A stretch of 64,000 nt of DNA from Treponema socranskii subsp. paredis ATCC 35535 (GCA_000413015.1 KE332515.1:1383712-1447711), one strand, 5' to 3'; shown: positions 34,669 to 43,555, counted from the first letter of the stretch. Notes: generated from the sequence alone by a model not told the origin. Numbers and translations are program-made.

Positions 34669-35085
34669 TCAATCATAATATCCCCTTCGGAAAACTATTA
34701 CACCTTCGATAATTGCTTCTACATCGTCTGCATTTAAAACATAAACGCCTAAACCATATTTATATGAGGTAAAACCACATTCATCAAATTCAATATCTGT
34801 ATCAAGTTCAAGAAATTCAGTTTTTACACTTTTATATGATTTTCCCAATAACTCTTTATTATTAAAAGTTAATTTTGCATTTCCAAAAAATTCAATAGCT
34901 TCGCATAAATTTTCTTTATCATAATAAACATGGAAGTTTTCATAAGCATCTGTTGTAATATCATCTGTTTCCTTTTTTTTAAATTCCGTATAATTCGGAA
35001 ATACAATTCGCACTTCGTATCTAGAATCACCGAAAGCAATTCTTCCAACGCTCTTGTATGATTCAATATCAAAGTTTTCAATCAT
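34669..35085 (-). CDS. Cytosolic immunity-like protein
   Basis: This 138-residue protein has no signal or membrane segment. It is acidic and contains GRIAFGDSRYEVRIVFP, NAKLTFNNKELLGKSYKSVK and GFTSYKYGLGVYV. It starts two bases after the stop of the toxin gene at 35088, and its cytosolic nature matches that toxin's nuclease-like tail. I think the family is a known class of Rhs-linked immunity proteins but cannot name it. Confidence 0.65.
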   Translation of the reverse strand: MIENFDIESYKSVGRIAFGDSRYEVRIVFPNYTEFKKKETDDITTDAYENFHVYYDKENLCEAIEFFGNAKLTFNNKELLGKSYKSVKTEFLELDTDIEFDECGFTSYKYGLGVYVLNADDVEAIIEGVIVFRRGYYD

Positions 35086-35087
35086 AG

Positions 35088-35981
35088 TTATATATCCCCA
35101 TTTGCTTCTAATTTTAATATATAATCTCTCATTTCATCTATGGTTTTATTATACTTATTTCCAAACTTTGATTTCACATCATCTATATCCATTTGTTGTG
35201 CTCTCATAAAATCTCCGTTATTAATTAGTCTTCGTTGTTGTGCCCTATATTCTTGTGCATATTTACTTCTTCCCCAACTTGCGGTTTTCTTATGATCTCC
35301 TAGTGACATATTAATAACAGGTCCTTTTTGTGTTGACAGAGGACTAACAGAATCAGCCGGCATATGATATCGTTCTCCACCATTTGCCGGTACATCAGAA
35401 TAGGCTCCTCCTAGAGGAAGTTTACTTCCTTTTGACAATGTTTTGCCAAGCTGTCCGATACCTGATACAGTCTGAAGTGTACCTAATCCTGCTTCAACAT
35501 AATCTCCTTTTTCAAGCCCGTCTTGGACGGATAAAGCTCCACCAGCAATATTAGCAACTGCACCAACTGCTCTTGCTGCTTTTATCGCAACACCAGCACC
35601 ACCTGGGATACACGGCAATGCTACAGCGGCGGCATCAGCAACTATCCCCAAACCATCAATTATCGCGCCTTTTACATTACCAGCCTTTACATCCGCGACG
35701 AGTAAGCCAACTCCTGATACCAAAGAGGCTATATCCCATGCTGTTTCTACAAAATTTCCATCCGGATCCGTATATTTAATCGGATTATTTCCTGCATAAT
35801 GATACAGGCTGAAGTTTATCGTGTTGTAGATTCCGCCTTCACCTACACTTGTTCCGTTTATATACTCCCCGACTGCCGGATCCGCACTCAGCCACCTACT
35901 GTACTTCGCATCGAGATACCTTGCACCGTAGTAATAGAGCCCCACGCACGAAACGCCGGCTATCATGCGTGCTTCATCCAT
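35088..35981 (-). CDS. Orphan Rhs toxin cassette, HNH-like nuclease tail
   Basis: This is a 297-codon frame. The core carries the palindromic insert (ARMIAGVSCVG) and SLYHYAGNNPIKYTDPDG. A hydrophobic glycine/alanine-rich pretoxin region follows (GLGIVADAAAVALPCIPGG). The C-terminal 95 residues contain ERYHMPADSVSP, VINMSLGDHKKTASWG, YRAQQRRLINNGDF and AQQMDIDDVKSKFGNKY. This histidine- and DH-containing module is common in polymorphic toxins and is probably an HNH/endonuclease-VII-type nuclease. The open frame looks intact to the stop. Confidence 0.75.
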   Translation of the reverse strand: MDEARMIAGVSCVGLYYYGARYLDAKYSRWLSADPAVGEYINGTSVGEGGIYNTINFSLYHYAGNNPIKYTDPDGNFVETAWDIASLVSGVGLLVADVKAGNVKGAIIDGLGIVADAAAVALPCIPGGAGVAIKAARAVGAVANIAGGALSVQDGLEKGDYVEAGLGTLQTVSGIGQLGKTLSKGSKLPLGGAYSDVPANGGERYHMPADSVSPLSTQKGPVINMSLGDHKKTASWGRSKYAQEYRAQQRRLINNGDFMRAQQMDIDDVKSKFGNKYNKTIDEMRDYILKLEANGDI

Positions 35982-36236
35982 CTCCTTTGCCGTAAACTTG
36001 TACGACCTGCGGTCGTGCGCATAGCGGAAATTTATTTCATTTGCCGCTTACGCGGCATGAGCGTACGGCAAGTATCGCATGTTCTTTTCGTGTGCCGTCT
36101 TTTTCTCTACCCATAGCTCCTCGTACGGTGTATATTCTATCCTCTGGTATTCATTTCCTTCGTAGTCGGTCACAAGCTGTGCAGAACCCAAATGATCCGG
36201 ATAATAATAATACTGATAGTGATACCCATCGCTCTA
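35982..36236 (-). pseudogene. Rhs core remnant with a 63-base palindromic insert
   Basis: The core frame reads YYYPDHLGSAQLVTDYEGNE, YTPYEELWVEKKTAHEK, then MRYLPYAHAA-stop. A 63-base element with two hairpins (ACGACC-TGC-GGTCGT and GCCGC-TTAC-GCGGC) separates it from YKFTAKE. GTACG flanks both sides of the element. The stop lies inside the insert. Confidence 0.75.
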
Positions 36237-36295
36237 TTTGACTTTTCTAGTTTATAGTTCTCTTGAGTTTACCTTTTGCTCCTCCATAACAATGA

Positions 36296-36514
36296 TTATG
36301 GAATTACACAAAGAAGCAAATTAACACCAAAAAATAATATCGCTATACTACAAATACATAAACCTACAATTCCCCGTTTTAATGCATATTTCGTTTTCGC
36401 ATCAGTATCATACATAGGATTCCTTAATTTTTTTGTTCCAATTAAAATATCTCTGATAAAGAAAAAGCTACAATACACACAAAAACCAATTATAATCATA
36501 AAACCTAAGATCAT
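36296..36514 (-). CDS. Small membrane immunity-like protein
   Basis: This 72-residue protein has two hydrophobic segments (ILGFMIIIGFCVYCSFFFI and IVGLCICSIAILFFGVNLL). AGGAGG sits six bases before the ATG. It follows the short toxin-tail frame at 36533 with an 18-base gap. Function is inferred from position only. Confidence 0.55.
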   Translation of the reverse strand: MILGFMIIIGFCVYCSFFFIRDILIGTKKLRNPMYDTDAKTKYALKRGIVGLCICSIAILFFGVNLLLCVIP

Positions 36515-36532
36515 ATTTTCCTCCTAATAAAA

Positions 36533-36740
36533 CTATCGTGTTGGTAACGGCCATGTATAATCATCAGTAATGATCGGTATTCCATCTACATCTTCTACGA
36601 TGGGATTAAGAAATTTAATAAAAAAAAGGCCAGATATAGTTTCATATTTATCTTCACATATAACTTTGTAATACATTAAAACTCTCCATTCAAAATTTAC
36701 AATTTGTTTTTGATATTTAAATTTCGCACCCGATGCACTT
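36533..36740 (-). pseudogene. Toxin-tail remnant or 47-residue gene
   Basis: An open frame reads DDGGLISASGAKFKYQKQIV, then MYYKVICEDKYETISGLFF and a VDGIPIITDDYTWPLPTR end. The ATG at 36676 has GGAGAG upstream, so a 47-residue protein could be made. But the frame runs further up without a start, which suits a severed toxin tail. It precedes a small membrane gene, as other tails do. Confidence 0.5.
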
Positions 36741-36798
36741 ATCAGACCACCGTCATCCCTTCGAGTTTATAAAGTACTGTGCCGTTTATTTGCACATG

Positions 36799-37482
36799 TT
36801 AATGACTAAAAATTTCTTCGAAAAGCTTTCGTTCTTCATTATCCCAATAAATAACATTCTTTGAGTAATATTTATTTAACTCTTTTTTATCAATAACAAA
36901 TGGTTTTGTTTTTTTCAAATCTTGCAGCAACTTTAACATTTGATATCGATCACGAAAATCCATAAAAGTAAAATTTTCTTCACCGTAAATTTTTAAAACA
37001 ATACGAAAACTATTACCTTGCCTGCTTGTATAATAACTTGGAATTATAGCAACAGAATTAAATGATTCTATACTGTATTCCTTGACGACTCTGTTTAACA
37101 AATTATATTTTCTCACAAAGCTTGAATTTAATTCTACCCTTGAGAATACTATATTTAGAATCGAAAACATTATTACTGACATTGAAACAAAATAATAAAT
37201 TTTAAATAAAATTATAAAATCACTACCCCATATATCATTTTCTGTTCTTTGCTTGTTTATTTTTTTGTTTCTTTTTTTTCTTCTATTAAAGAAAACATAT
37301 AAATTAATAATAACAAATATTAAACTTATAATAAACAAAACATTATTAAGACTGTATTTTACAAAGACAAAATTAAAAAATCTTGAAACCGACCTCCTAA
37401 ACATAAAAATACCAAGTATATACAACCCCAAACAAAACATCAATGTAAAATCATAAAAACCATCAGCGCTTATTTTTTTCAT
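36799..37482 (-). CDS. Membrane immunity-like protein (227 residues)
   Basis: Three hydrophobic segments (FTLMFCLGLYILGIFMF, NVLFIISLIFVIINLYVFF, IILFKIYYFVSMSVIMF) precede a soluble C-terminal domain with SFRIVLKIYGEENFTFMDF and YWDNEERKLFEEIF. It starts eight bases after the stop of the Rhs cassette at 37491, so the two are probably a pair. No family recognised. Confidence 0.6.
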   Translation of the reverse strand: MKKISADGFYDFTLMFCLGLYILGIFMFRRSVSRFFNFVFVKYSLNNVLFIISLIFVIINLYVFFNRRKKRNKKINKQRTENDIWGSDFIILFKIYYFVSMSVIMFSILNIVFSRVELNSSFVRKYNLLNRVVKEYSIESFNSVAIIPSYYTSRQGNSFRIVLKIYGEENFTFMDFRDRYQMLKLLQDLKKTKPFVIDKKELNKYYSKNVIYWDNEERKLFEEIFSH

Positions 37483-37490
37483 ATTTTTAA

Positions 37491-38282
37491 TTAATCCCTA
37501 TTTGTAATATCCTCTGCAAGTTTTTTTAATCCATTTTGCGCAGTTGTTAAAATGGCAGAATCCGGTACTTTATTAAGTATACCTTTTATTGCTTTACCTG
37601 TATTTTTCTGAAAATACTTAACAGCATTAGTTGTTGTTTTGCCGGTTAGACTTTTCCCAATATTGCTTAATCCATTATGCTTTATTTCCTTTGAAACTTT
37701 ATTTGTTAATTGTTTAACAGCGTTATCAATTACCTTATTTGAACCGCTACCAGCTCCTCCAGCCCAGCCTGAAACCGCACTCATAGCTGTGTCAACAACT
37801 AAAGAAGCAACATCAAATTTTTCTTGGTTACCCTCACTTATATCAAGTGCCTGATTACCTACGTTCTGAACAGTACTTATCCCTGCATTAATTGCAATTT
37901 GACCTACTAGCCCAATTCCAGTACCAGCTACTGCACCACTAACAGCTCCCCCTGCCGCTACTATAGCTACCTTCCTCATATCGATATTATCAAGTGATTT
38001 ACCTTGTATAACAATCTGATTAAATACTTCACAACCACCTGAAACCACTGTACCAACAGCAGCTCCTATTATCACCCCAATAAATTTCTCATCCGGATCC
38101 GTATACTTCACCGGATTATTCCCCGCATAGTAATACAGCTGGAAGTTTACAATGTTGAAAATACCGCCCTGTCCGGGAAGTTGTTGATTGTACTTTTTCG
38201 CCTCATCATCCACCGGCGCTTGCGGTATGTAATCACTTACAGCCGGATCCGCGCTCAGCCAGCGCGAATACTTCGCATCCAA
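37491..38282 (-). CDS. Truncated Rhs cassette with hydrophobic pretoxin domain
   Basis: The core begins abruptly at LDAKYSRWLSADPAV, and its upstream part has been lost at a junction near 38290. NFQLYYYAGNNPVKYTDPD follows, then a glycine-rich hydrophobic domain (GVIIGAAVGTVVSGGCEVF, KVAIVAAGGAVSGAVAGTG) and a lysine-rich tail ending KKLAEDITNRD. A TTG at 38282 could start translation. The hydrophobic domain is a common pretoxin element. The effector activity is not clear. Confidence 0.65.
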   Translation of the reverse strand: MDAKYSRWLSADPAVSDYIPQAPVDDEAKKYNQQLPGQGGIFNIVNFQLYYYAGNNPVKYTDPDEKFIGVIIGAAVGTVVSGGCEVFNQIVIQGKSLDNIDMRKVAIVAAGGAVSGAVAGTGIGLVGQIAINAGISTVQNVGNQALDISEGNQEKFDVASLVVDTAMSAVSGWAGGAGSGSNKVIDNAVKQLTNKVSKEIKHNGLSNIGKSLTGKTTTNAVKYFQKNTGKAIKGILNKVPDSAILTTAQNGLKKLAEDITNRD

Positions 38283-38302
38283 ATATCATAGAAAAATATT
38301 AA

Positions 38303-38821
38303 TCACAAATTTGGCAACCATTCCTCAATTGTCATTTTATTAGAATCGATAGTAAACATTTCCATTACTTCCGTTTCATAGACCTCTCCATCATCATCTA
38401 ATGCAATTCCTCTAATAATGAAAGGGGATTTTATGGTTGCCATAGATAATCCTAATAGGTACTTTTGCATAAATTCCGTTTTTATATCAACGCCACCTCT
38501 GATAGTAAATGGTTTTAAATTATGATTAAAAAAACCTTTGTTTTTTGAAAAACCCCCAAGTATATATCTTTCACTTCGTATATTTTCTAAGACATAATAG
38601 AGTTCTGATATATATTTATGACCATCATGTATATCTATTTTATAAAATAAATACAATTGGTTATTATTTTTAGTAATTTCTTTCCAATTGTCTTTATTTC
38701 TGTAGGTATCTTGTACAATCCTAGCACGTATAAAATCAGTCAGAGGTACTTCTACAGATTTAGGATAATATTCTGCGCGGAAGAACAAAAATATAAACAT
38801 AAATAAATAGAATCTTTTCAT
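38303..38821 (-). CDS. Secreted immunity-like protein
   Basis: The ATG at 38821 (MKRFYLFMFIFLFFRAEYYP) follows GAGGAAAATTGAT and starts one base after the stop of the toxin tail upstream; the longer frame is rejected. The product of 172 residues has a signal sequence and a soluble domain (YYVLENIRSERYILGGF, FIIRGIALDDDGEVYETEV). Pairing with the tail ending LQRKEEN suggests immunity. No family recognised. Confidence 0.6.
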   Translation of the reverse strand: MKRFYLFMFIFLFFRAEYYPKSVEVPLTDFIRARIVQDTYRNKDNWKEITKNNNQLYLFYKIDIHDGHKYISELYYVLENIRSERYILGGFSKNKGFFNHNLKPFTIRGGVDIKTEFMQKYLLGLSMATIKSPFIIRGIALDDDGEVYETEVMEMFTIDSNKMTIEEWLPNL

Positions 38822-38822
38822 A

Positions 38823-39071
38823 TCAATTTTCCTCTTTCCTTTGTAATTTTGAAAAATCAATTTTTGCTTGAAAATCAGGTAATGTTTTCGTAGAAAAGGG
38901 TGCCCATGTTTTATTTACCTTATTTGATTGTGCCTTTGGATTCTGTCTGTCTTGCGTGTTTCGTCCAGTTTGCCAAGTTGTTCCCTCACTCGCATCCATA
39001 ACTTGGTTTTCGGTTTCAGAGCCGCGCATACCGACACCATAATTAAATACAGAATGTTTAATTCCATAAGA
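38823..39071 (-). pseudogene. Severed toxin tail
   Basis: The frame reads YGIKHSVFNYGVGMRGSETE, then MDASEGTTWQTGRNTQ and KTWAPFSTKTLPDFQAKIDF, ending RKEEN. It has no Rhs core and overlaps the end of the gene at 39058. An ATG at 39029 exists but lacks a ribosome site. It is the partner tail of the gene starting at 38821. Confidence 0.55.
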
Positions 39072-39990
39072 AATTCTTTGCTTTTACATTTGTCAATTCT
39101 TTTATTTTATTATTTATTATAATACAGTCACCATCATAACTTCCTAAAAAGTATTCGTATTTCAGCACATAGCCTCTCCCATCTATCATTTTTGACAAAC
39201 TACTGCGTTTTTGTGTTTCAACGGATAATATTACAGAACCGCTATGCCGCTGACACAATGAAAAATTCTGTTTTTTATTTAATAAAAGATTTTTTATCAC
39301 AATCGGAGTTATCGAAAATATATTTAAATTAAGACTATAAAGAAATTTATCTCTTGAAAAGAACAGTCTCCCTCTTTCTTCATATGGATTATTAAACAAA
39401 AATCTTCCAGTTTCTTCTAATAAAACTTTGTTATGAATAACATCATAAATTATAAAAAACGGAGTAGACAATTGTTTCCGATCGGATAAATCAATAAGAT
39501 TAATATAGATTTTTCCTTCTTTTAAATCCAACCAAAAACCTGAAATAAATTTTTCAGTCCCCTGTATAACAAAAGAGTTTGGAATTTCACCTAAAACTTC
39601 TTTTTCGTCACAAAATAAATTATATTTTACCACATCATTTTTATTTTTTAATTTATTAAACTCCAGCGAAAAAAAATATTGTTGTGATGAAACTCCTCTC
39701 AGAACATTACATTTTATAGAATTTTTTATCATTCCAGTATTCTTTTCTATTACTTTAATAAACCTTTTATGATTATTACTCTCTGTAACAAATACTATTT
39801 CATTATTACCGCAGAAATTAGAATATAAGAAAATTTCATCCGTCCCAAGAGGAATCTCACGAATATCGTTTTCAGAATTAGAGATTCTAACAATCATATT
39901 TTTATTTAAATATTCGATGCAATTCCATTGCTGCGCAAATGTTTGAAAAGAGAAAAACGAAACAAAGATGATAAATAATTGCATCCTCAT
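39058..39990 (-). CDS. Secreted protein of unknown function (310 residues)
   Basis: A signal peptide (LFIIFVSFFSFQTFAQ) is followed by a beta-rich domain with repeated short strands (EIPLGTDEIFLYSNFCGN, RGYVLKYEYFLGSYDGDC). It may be a beta-propeller. It is larger than the other immunity-like genes. A short frame ending EKYPISVLV precedes it and could be another severed tail. Function unknown. Confidence 0.6.
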   Translation of the reverse strand: MRMQLFIIFVSFFSFQTFAQQWNCIEYLNKNMIVRISNSENDIREIPLGTDEIFLYSNFCGNNEIVFVTESNNHKRFIKVIEKNTGMIKNSIKCNVLRGVSSQQYFFSLEFNKLKNKNDVVKYNLFCDEKEVLGEIPNSFVIQGTEKFISGFWLDLKEGKIYINLIDLSDRKQLSTPFFIIYDVIHNKVLLEETGRFLFNNPYEERGRLFFSRDKFLYSLNLNIFSITPIVIKNLLLNKKQNFSLCQRHSGSVILSVETQKRSSLSKMIDGRGYVLKYEYFLGSYDGDCIIINNKIKELTNVKAKNFLWN

Positions 39991-40060
39991 ATTTTAATCT
40001 CTTATTTTATACATTAAACCAAAACAGAAATAGGATATTTTTCATCAACGTCAACAGGTA

Positions 40061-40429
40061 TCAATGATTTTCATAACGCCATTTCCCCTCAGACGATTCA
40101 TAGTAAAATTCAGAGAACATATCATATCTAAAACTTATTCTAAAACTCTTAGGCCATTTAATATATTGGAATTTTGTCCGAAAGTTAAGACCGTCGCTTA
40201 AACCCGGTCTTGGTATTTTATCCAAATACACTGGTGTTAAATCTTCCAAACTGTCCGGATAAACGCCATTGTCTTTGTAATAAGCTCCAAGTGCATATAT
40301 TATAAGATTTCCTCGGTCAATTGCTTTTTGTTCCCGCTTTGTAGGGGTGTCATAATCGGCAAGTTCTTTTGCAAAACAAGAACAAACATAAATGAAAATG
40401 ATACTAAGTAGAGCTTTATTGATTTTCAT
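40061..40429 (-). CDS. Immunity-like lipoprotein with pseudopilin-like motif
   Basis: This 122-residue product has a signal with cysteine (LLSIIFIYVCSCFAK). The segment ALGAYYKDNGVYPDSLEDLT resembles the processed core of type II pseudopilins, but the methylation site is absent. It overlaps the end of the toxin tail at 40416 by 14 bases, so coupling is likely. Immunity is inferred. Confidence 0.6.
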   Translation of the reverse strand: MKINKALLSIIFIYVCSCFAKELADYDTPTKREQKAIDRGNLIIYALGAYYKDNGVYPDSLEDLTPVYLDKIPRPGLSDGLNFRTKFQYIKWPKSFRISFRYDMFSEFYYESSEGKWRYENH

Positions 40430-41156
40430 TTGTTTCTCCTAATTTTTTCCATGTGTCTTCAATATTTGTTTCCCGGTCTGTTTGATCAGGAAGTATCGGT
40501 TTTATAAGGTCTTCTCCGTTTATGGTATCTGTTTGTTTGTCATTATTTCTATCAATTTCTTTATCACCCTCCCACCAACTTGTGAAGAAAATCCGCTTCA
40601 TGTTTTGTTTTATCTCCCTCATATTTATATTCCCCGTAGTTGTCTTCATGACGTTTTTTATTGGGCATCAAATTCTTTAAAAATTTAGCGATATTACCAA
40701 GAAAATTCATAAGCTTACCGCCATTAGCTTTGAATTTACCTTTTTTATCTTGTGTTACGGTTGTTCTAGTTTTTCCATATTCTTTAAATGTTGTTCCATC
40801 GTGGCAAAGAATTCCATCATGATCCCCCGCGTAAAATTCACCTGGTTTTAAAACTGTATAAACAGAACCATTTTCTGATTTTACCAATAAAATGTGTTTT
40901 GTATTGTTTTGGACACTCTTCCATCCGGATCCGTATATTTCACGGGATTATTCCCTGCATAGTGATACAGGTGGAAGTTTACGACGTTGAACACACCGCC
41001 CATACCGGGCAAATTCTGATTATGTTTGCGTGCCTCGTCACTCACCGGCGCAAGCGGTACGTAATCACTCACCGCCGGATCCGTCGACAGCCACCGACTG
41101 TACTTCGCATCGAGATACCGCGCTCCGTAGTTGTACAGCCCGGTTTCCTCATCCAT
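40416..41156 (-). pseudogene. Frameshifted Rhs toxin cassette (paralogue of 32.6 kb)
   Basis: The core reads YNYGARYLDAKYSRWLSTDP and HLYHYAGNNPVKYTDPDGRV, then runs into a stop. Shifting frame near 40905 gives KHILLVKSENGSVYTVLKPG and ends KLVGG. A second shift gives FFTSWWEGDKEIDRNND to the end NENQ. The same segments occur in the cassette at 32584-33148, and both copies are broken. Confidence 0.75.
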
Positions 41157-41690
41157 CTCCTTCGCGGTAAACTTGTACGACCTGCGGTCGTGCGCATAGC
41201 GGAAAATTATTTCACTCGCCGCTTACGCGGCATGAGCGTACGGCAAATACCGCAAGCCCTCTGCTTTTTCCGTCTTCTTCTCTACCCACAGTTCCCCGTA
41301 CGGCGTATACTCTATGCGTTGGTATTCGTTTCCTTCGTAGTCGGTCACGAGCTGTGCACTTCCCAAGTGATCCGGATGATAATAATACTGATGATGCAGC
41401 TCTTCACTCTGCCCGTAATGCTCTTCAAGATCACTCGTCTGCTTCGTTACGATCCTCGTTTCACCCAAGTAGATATGTTTCGAATACTGCCCCTGCTGCT
41501 CCTGTGAAAGCCCCTTATCTATGTGCCATGTCCACATCGTGTTAAAGTAGATCGTTTCACTTAGGTTACCGGACGTCTACTTCGCAGCCCTGTTTCCGTA
41601 CGTCGCGCAAGCGCGCCGTTTGCATAAGCGGAAATTATTATCTAGCGTGCCTTCGGCACCCAAGGCATCAGCACCATATGCATATCTCGT
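41157..41690 (-). pseudogene. Rhs core remnant upstream of the 40.9 kb cassette
   Basis: The frame at 41223-41537 reads YLGETRIVTKQTSDLEE, YYYHPDHLGSAQLVTDYEG and YTPYGELWVEKK, ending in YAHAA-stop inside the same 63-base insert as at 36 kb. Above 41537 there are further Rhs-like words (YAYGADALGAEGTLDN) interrupted by stops and by a hairpin-rich insert (GCGCAAGCGCGC, GTGCCTTCGGCAC). It is the longest Rhs remnant here. Confidence 0.75.
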
Positions 41691-41706
41691 GTCGTAGACG
41701 GCTTTG

Positions 41707-41842
41707 CAGCTCAAACGCCATGATTTTGAGCCGCTGCTGAATTGTCAAAGAACAAAACCGCAAAATATTTCATGGGAATATCTTGCAGAAAATATTTTTC
41801 AAATCGTTTTATTATAATGCACCAATGGCGAATTGTAAAATA
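41707..41842. repeat. Intergenic repeat A, copy 3
   Basis: It starts CAGCTCAAACGCCATGATTT and ends ATGGCGAATTGTAAAATA, closely matching the other copies. It separates the Rhs remnant from the next toxin pair. Confidence 0.8.
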
Positions 41843-41920
41843 CTATTTCGATATTAGGAGCTTATAGCAGTGACGTAAGCAGTTTTACAAAAATTATAAG
41901 GTTTAATCTTTACTCTTTTA

Positions 41921-42445
41921 TTATTCTTTAAGAAAGTAATCATCTATTTTTTTAGTACAAATTTTTTTTAAATCTTCTTCTTGATCCAAACACATGTTAA
42001 ATGCAGCTGTATAATCTGTTGTTAATTTAAATCTCTTTATATCAACTCCTATCCAACATATATATATTACATTCTCACTATCCTCTTTTAACATTTTTGC
42101 ACCAAAGTACCCAAGCCTGTTTAATCCCGTTAATACAATTTCATTATTAACAACAACAGAAAAATATGCATTTCCAATATCATAATCTCTTAATTGTATT
42201 TTCATATTCATTATTTCTTCATCTGGGTAATAAAATTCCAATACCTCTTTATCATACTTCAAGCATTTATCAAAAGATACAAAAACCGAACATGCTTTTT
42301 CTTTAATCAATTCATTATAATTTTTTGTGGTTATTATATCATATGTATCTTTTTTATCATATTCCCAAAAAACTATCCCCGAAAAGCAACGAGCCTTTAT
42401 CTGAAAAATTATAAATAATCCTATTATTAAAAAGTTCCTTTTCAT
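41921..42445 (-). CDS. Secreted immunity-like protein, partner of glutaminase-like toxin
   Basis: The ATG at 42445 overlaps the upstream TGA as ATGA and is preceded by GGAG; the longer frame is rejected. The product has 174 residues, with a signal sequence (FLIIGLFIIFQIKARC), then a domain with FSGIVFWEYDKKDTYDIITT and VIYICWIGVDIKRFKL. Its tight coupling to the putative protein-glutaminase gene makes it the likely immunity protein. Confidence 0.65.
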   Translation of the reverse strand: MKRNFLIIGLFIIFQIKARCFSGIVFWEYDKKDTYDIITTKNYNELIKEKACSVFVSFDKCLKYDKEVLEFYYPDEEIMNMKIQLRDYDIGNAYFSVVVNNEIVLTGLNRLGYFGAKMLKEDSENVIYICWIGVDIKRFKLTTDYTAAFNMCLDQEEDLKKICTKKIDDYFLKE

Positions 42446-43005
42446 TTGCCACTCCATGTATGGATCATTGTTCTTTTTGTTTTTTTATTATCTCTTTTTA
42501 CAGAATCATAATTCTTTAACCATCCCTGAGCATATTCATTTATAGATAATGTTCCTGTATAACCACTTCGTGTTTTCCACGAAGTCATAGCCGGAGGTCC
42601 AATCAGATTCCCTCTTTTATCATGTGCGGGTTGTGTAGACGTTCCCCTTGGATATTGGCAAGAATACCAATCTTCTTGTTCCGATATTGATAACCACGAC
42701 TTATGATAATACGGGTCTACCACATATTTCTTTCCATCAATAATAACTGTAGCTGCTACATGAAATCTATAGCGATTAGAATTACCTTCTGAATCTTTAT
42801 CGGGAACTTTTGAAGGATCTCTTTTTGCCGCGTTTTCTGCCTTTATAACTCCCGGCATAACAGGAGCTGTAACATAAGAATAATCTGTTACTTCAAAACC
42901 TAATTTTTCCAATTCTCCTGCAATAACAGTTGCTCGAGCATAGCAACCATCTTCATAATTTTTTGTATACAAATTTACTCCATTAATTGTTCCTTTGTAA
43001 AACAT
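42442..43005 (-). CDS. Putative protein-glutaminase-type toxin domain
   Basis: This 187-residue frame lacks an Rhs core. It contains YEDGCYARATVIAGEL, then YRFHVAATVIIDGKKYVVDP. This Cys, His, Asp order and spacing is that of bacterial protein-glutaminases and related deamidase toxins. The frame extends a few codons upstream (LKELRQLGEE) to a stop, so it is a severed toxin domain, or a gene starting at the 43005 ATG. All three catalytic candidates are present. Deamidation of host proteins is inferred from the family. Confidence 0.65.
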   Translation of the reverse strand: MFYKGTINGVNLYTKNYEDGCYARATVIAGELEKLGFEVTDYSYVTAPVMPGVIKAENAAKRDPSKVPDKDSEGNSNRYRFHVAATVIIDGKKYVVDPYYHKSWLSISEQEDWYSCQYPRGTSTQPAHDKRGNLIGPPAMTSWKTRSGYTGTLSINEYAQGWLKNYDSVKRDNKKTKRTMIHTWSGK

Positions 43006-43195
43006 TTCTTCTCCAAGCTGTCTCAGTTCTTTTAATTACAGAATTATTTTGGATCGCTATCGAAACCTATTTTTAAATAAAGATAATATAGATTATAGCT
43101 AACGGGAAGGATAGCGGAATGTGTCTACGGTTTTATTTTGAATAAACAATAAAAGCTCTCCCGTCATAAAAAAACTTAATATAAAGCTTAAAAAC
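43006..43195. other. Gap with decayed repeat D
   Basis: This short AT-rich stretch holds a remnant (GCGGAATGTGTCTACGGTTT, near 43109-43150) of the repeat also seen at 30.6 and 47.1 kb. No gene is visible. Confidence 0.4.
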
Positions 43196-43555
43196 TTAAT
43201 CACGATGAGAAATATTAAATAAGATTATAAAAACTAGAAGAAAAATTAAAAGCAAACTTATCACTACATATAGGGAGTTATAAAGCTTTAGAAGTATCGC
43301 AAATAATTTTCTCCCTCTTATATTGTTACCCTGTTTTATCATTTCACTTATAATTATTATTCTTTTTTTCCGGGGAATGGGCTTTCCATTATCACTGTTG
43401 TCATACACATATAATTTGTATCTTAAATTCTTAAATTGCTTCTCTATAATATCCTTATTAAGAAATAAAAGAATATTTAGAGAAACGCTATAAACAAAAA
43501 CATAGACAAATAAAACACACTCAAGAAGAAATAAATTTATAATAATCCTATTCAT
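43196..43555 (-). CDS. Small membrane protein after immunity-like gene
   Basis: This 119-residue product has N-terminal (INLFLLECVLFVYVFVYSV) and C-terminal (LYVVISLLLIFLLVFIILF) membrane segments around a basic middle. Its ATG overlaps the stop of the gene at 43548 by eight bases, so it is coupled to it. It may be a second immunity factor. No family recognised. Confidence 0.55.
   Translation of the reverse strand: MNRIIINLFLLECVLFVYVFVYSVSLNILLFLNKDIIEKQFKNLRYKLYVYDNSDNGKPIPRKKRIIIISEMIKQGNNIRGRKLFAILLKLYNSLYVVISLLLIFLLVFIILFNISHRD

Noticed and set aside
40061-40429. Type II secretion pseudopilin
   Set aside because: Only a short YYKDNGVYP-like segment matches, and the prepilin cleavage site and helix are missing.
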